A DNA stretch of 7,272 nt from Acidobacteriota bacterium (GTDB lineage: Bacteria > Acidobacteriota > Terriglobia > Bryobacterales > Bryobacteraceae): contig JAJYKC010000115.1 in assembly GCA_021788955.1 (NCBI GenBank), positions 1 to 7,272 of the forward strand. Reading direction: 5' to 3'. A program made the translations under genes and the position numbers. Numbering within the stretch: position 1 is the stretch's first letter; every line of letters begins with the position of its first letter. The notes beneath the pieces were generated by a model. That model saw only the letters and a list, made by a program, of their open reading frames with translations, did no database searches and was not told the DNA's origin. Positions 6,081 through 7,272 of the stretch are shown piece after piece.

Positions 6081-7272
6081 TTATCGCGCGGCGATGGCGT
6101 GGACCGCGAGCAGAATGAGGATCCCGGCGCAACCCATGATGATTTTCATAGCGGTCCAGCTTCGCAGCGTTTCGGCCACGGTGAGTCCGAGATATTCCTT
6201 GACGATCCAGAATCCGGCGTCGTTGACGTGGCTGATGGCGGTGCCGCCGACGCAGACAGCGAGGACGATGATTTCCTGGCTGTAGCCGTTGACGTGGCCG
6301 AGGATGGGGGCGAGGATGCCCGCAGCGGTGACGATGGCGACGGTGGCTGAGCCTTGGGCGGCGCGAAGCAGGGCGGAGGTGAGGAACGCTACGAGCAGCG
6401 GGGAGATGGGGGCAGAGGCGAGGAGCGTGCCGGCGTATTGGCCCACGCCGCAATCGACGATAACCTGCTTCAGCCCGCCGCCGGCGCCGATGATCAGCAG
6501 CAGCGAAGCCATGGGGCCGAGGGAATCCGTGGCGAGTTTAGTGATCCTTGCAGTGGAAAGGCCGCGGCGCCAGCCGAGTAAGTACATGCAGGCGAACGTG
6601 CCCAAGAGGAGCGCAGTGAAGGGGTGGCCGAGGAACTGCCAGAGCGCGGCTCCCGGGAGATGGAAGGTGGTGGCGAAGGTCGCGAAGAAGATCAACACAA
6701 CGGGGAGGATGAGCATGGCCACGACGGCGGCCACGTGGGGCGGCGACTGCTTTGCCGCGGGCGCGGCCGGCGGGGCTGCGGCGCCTGCGTTCGGGTAGCG
6801 GCGGGCGACCCAGCCTCCAAAGAAAATGCCGCTGAGGATAGCGAGAGGAATTGAAAGCAGGGCGCCCCAAAGGATGATTTTGCCGGTGTCGGCGCCAAGG
6901 AGCTGCGCGGCGACGGAAGGCGCCGGATGAGGCGGGACGAGCGAGTGGGTAATGGTGAGAGCGGCGGCCAGAGGCAGGCCGTAAAGCAGGACCGGGCGGC
7001 GGCTGTCGCGGGCAAGGGCGAGGGCGATGGGGACGAGGATGATGAATCCGACTTCGAAGAAAACAGGCAGGCCGACAAGAAAGGCGGCGGCGAGGACGGC
7101 CCAGGCAGCGCGGTCCCGGCCGAGGCCGGCGAGGAGAGACTCCGAGAGCACTTCCCCGCCCCCGGACTCCTCGATGAATTTGCCGATCATGGCGCCGAGG
7201 CCGACGACGATGGCGATGAAGCTGAGCGCGTCGCCGAAGCCGTTCTGGAGCGAGTGCAGCACTTTGAGCGGC
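6081..7272 (-). CDS. GntP-family gluconate/sugar-acid permease, 5' end cut by window edge
   Basis: An inner-membrane secondary transporter importing gluconate or a related acid, probably with protons. 396 residues are visible. The reading frame stays open to the right edge (Pro-Leu-Lys precedes a GTG at 7262 that is internal, not a start), and about 50-60 N-terminal residues should lie outside, judged from the usual 440-450. Numbering from the first full codon, the family signatures are GFGDALSFIAIVVGLGAMIG (11-30), EESGGG (34-39), LPVFFEVGFIILVPIA (68-83), HSLVPPHPAP (109-118), IIGAGGGLKQ (260-269), RAAQGSATVA (303-312) and SHVNDAGFWIVKEY (347-360). Many hydrophobic segments separate them. 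A Pro- and Ala-rich loop (about 161-178) joins the two halves and varies in the family. GntT, GntP, IdnT and DsdX share these motifs, so gluconate, idonate and D-serine cannot be told apart; no kinase or repressor gene is in view. DUF1810 follows 13 bp downstream on the same strand. Confidence 0.95.
   Translation of the reverse strand, partial: PLKVLHSLQNGFGDALSFIAIVVGLGAMIGKFIEESGGGEVLSESLLAGLGRDRAAWAVLAAAFLVGLPVFFEVGFIILVPIALALARDSRRPVLLYGLPLAAALTITHSLVPPHPAPSVAAQLLGADTGKIILWGALLSIPLAILSGIFFGGWVARRYPNAGAAAPPAAPAAKQSPPHVAAVVAMLILPVVLIFFATFATTFHLPGAALWQFLGHPFTALLLGTFACMYLLGWRRGLSTARITKLATDSLGPMASLLLIIGAGGGLKQVIVDCGVGQYAGTLLASAPISPLLVAFLTSALLRAAQGSATVAIVTAAGILAPILGHVNGYSQEIIVLAVCVGGTAISHVNDAGFWIVKEYLGLTVAETLRSWTAMKIIMGCAGILILLAVHAIAAR

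Noticed and set aside
5767..6453. Minus-strand open frame of 228 codons bridging the permease and DUF1810 genes
   Set aside because: It is an Arg-, Pro- and His-rich shifted frame of two well-supported genes. Both real frames are intact, so there is no need for a fusion or frameshift explanation.
7260..7262. GTG as the start of the permease
   Set aside because: The frame continues upstream as Pro-Leu-Lys to the window edge, the segment matches an internal part of GntP proteins, and about 50-60 residues including the first membrane span would be missing. It is an internal valine.

Overview
This window looks like ordinary chromosome from a GC-rich, Gram-negative-type heterotroph. My best guess is an acidobacterium of the Solibacter/Bryobacter type. 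That guess rests on the style of the exported M28 peptidase, the lineage-flavoured START-like exported protein next to it and the TIM-barrel isomerase; nothing in the window is a taxonomic marker. There are seven protein genes, two of them cut by the window edges. I see no RNA gene, CRISPR array, insertion sequence or phage gene, and no gene-free stretch over 300 bases.

Layout from left to right. Positions 1-1767 hold a minus-strand pair: a GAF-ANTAR sensor/RNA-binding regulator, followed by a YheT-type alpha/beta hydrolase that runs off the left edge. The hydrolase starts at TTG inside a perfect 14-bp inverted repeat. A divergent intergenic region of about 200 bp with 11-bp-phased repeats follows. 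Positions 1976-5585 hold three plus-strand genes: an exported START-like protein of unknown function, a secreted M28 zinc peptidase of the carboxypeptidase Q type, and, only 27 bp later, a sugar phosphate isomerase/epimerase. Positions 5636-7272 are a convergent minus-strand pair: a GntP-family gluconate/sugar-acid permease (its 5' part is outside the window) and a small DUF1810 protein.

How the genes may work together: the peptidase and isomerase are probably co-transcribed, and the permease with DUF1810 probably forms another unit. The general theme is scavenging of peptides, sugars and sugar acids. The ANTAR protein probably controls RNA elongation in response to a ligand bound by its GAF domain. 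Its own downstream hydrolase is the only candidate target visible here.

No clearly new multi-gene system is visible. The parts most worth a second look are the repeat-rich junction between the ANTAR gene and the hydrolase (positions 937-1008), the possible leaderless promoter of the peptidase, the phased repeats in the divergent region, and the unassigned exported protein. Plus-strand genes favour G and two of the three main minus-strand genes favour C at third codon positions. This fits a replication-strand skew and explains the many long open frames on the wrong strand.
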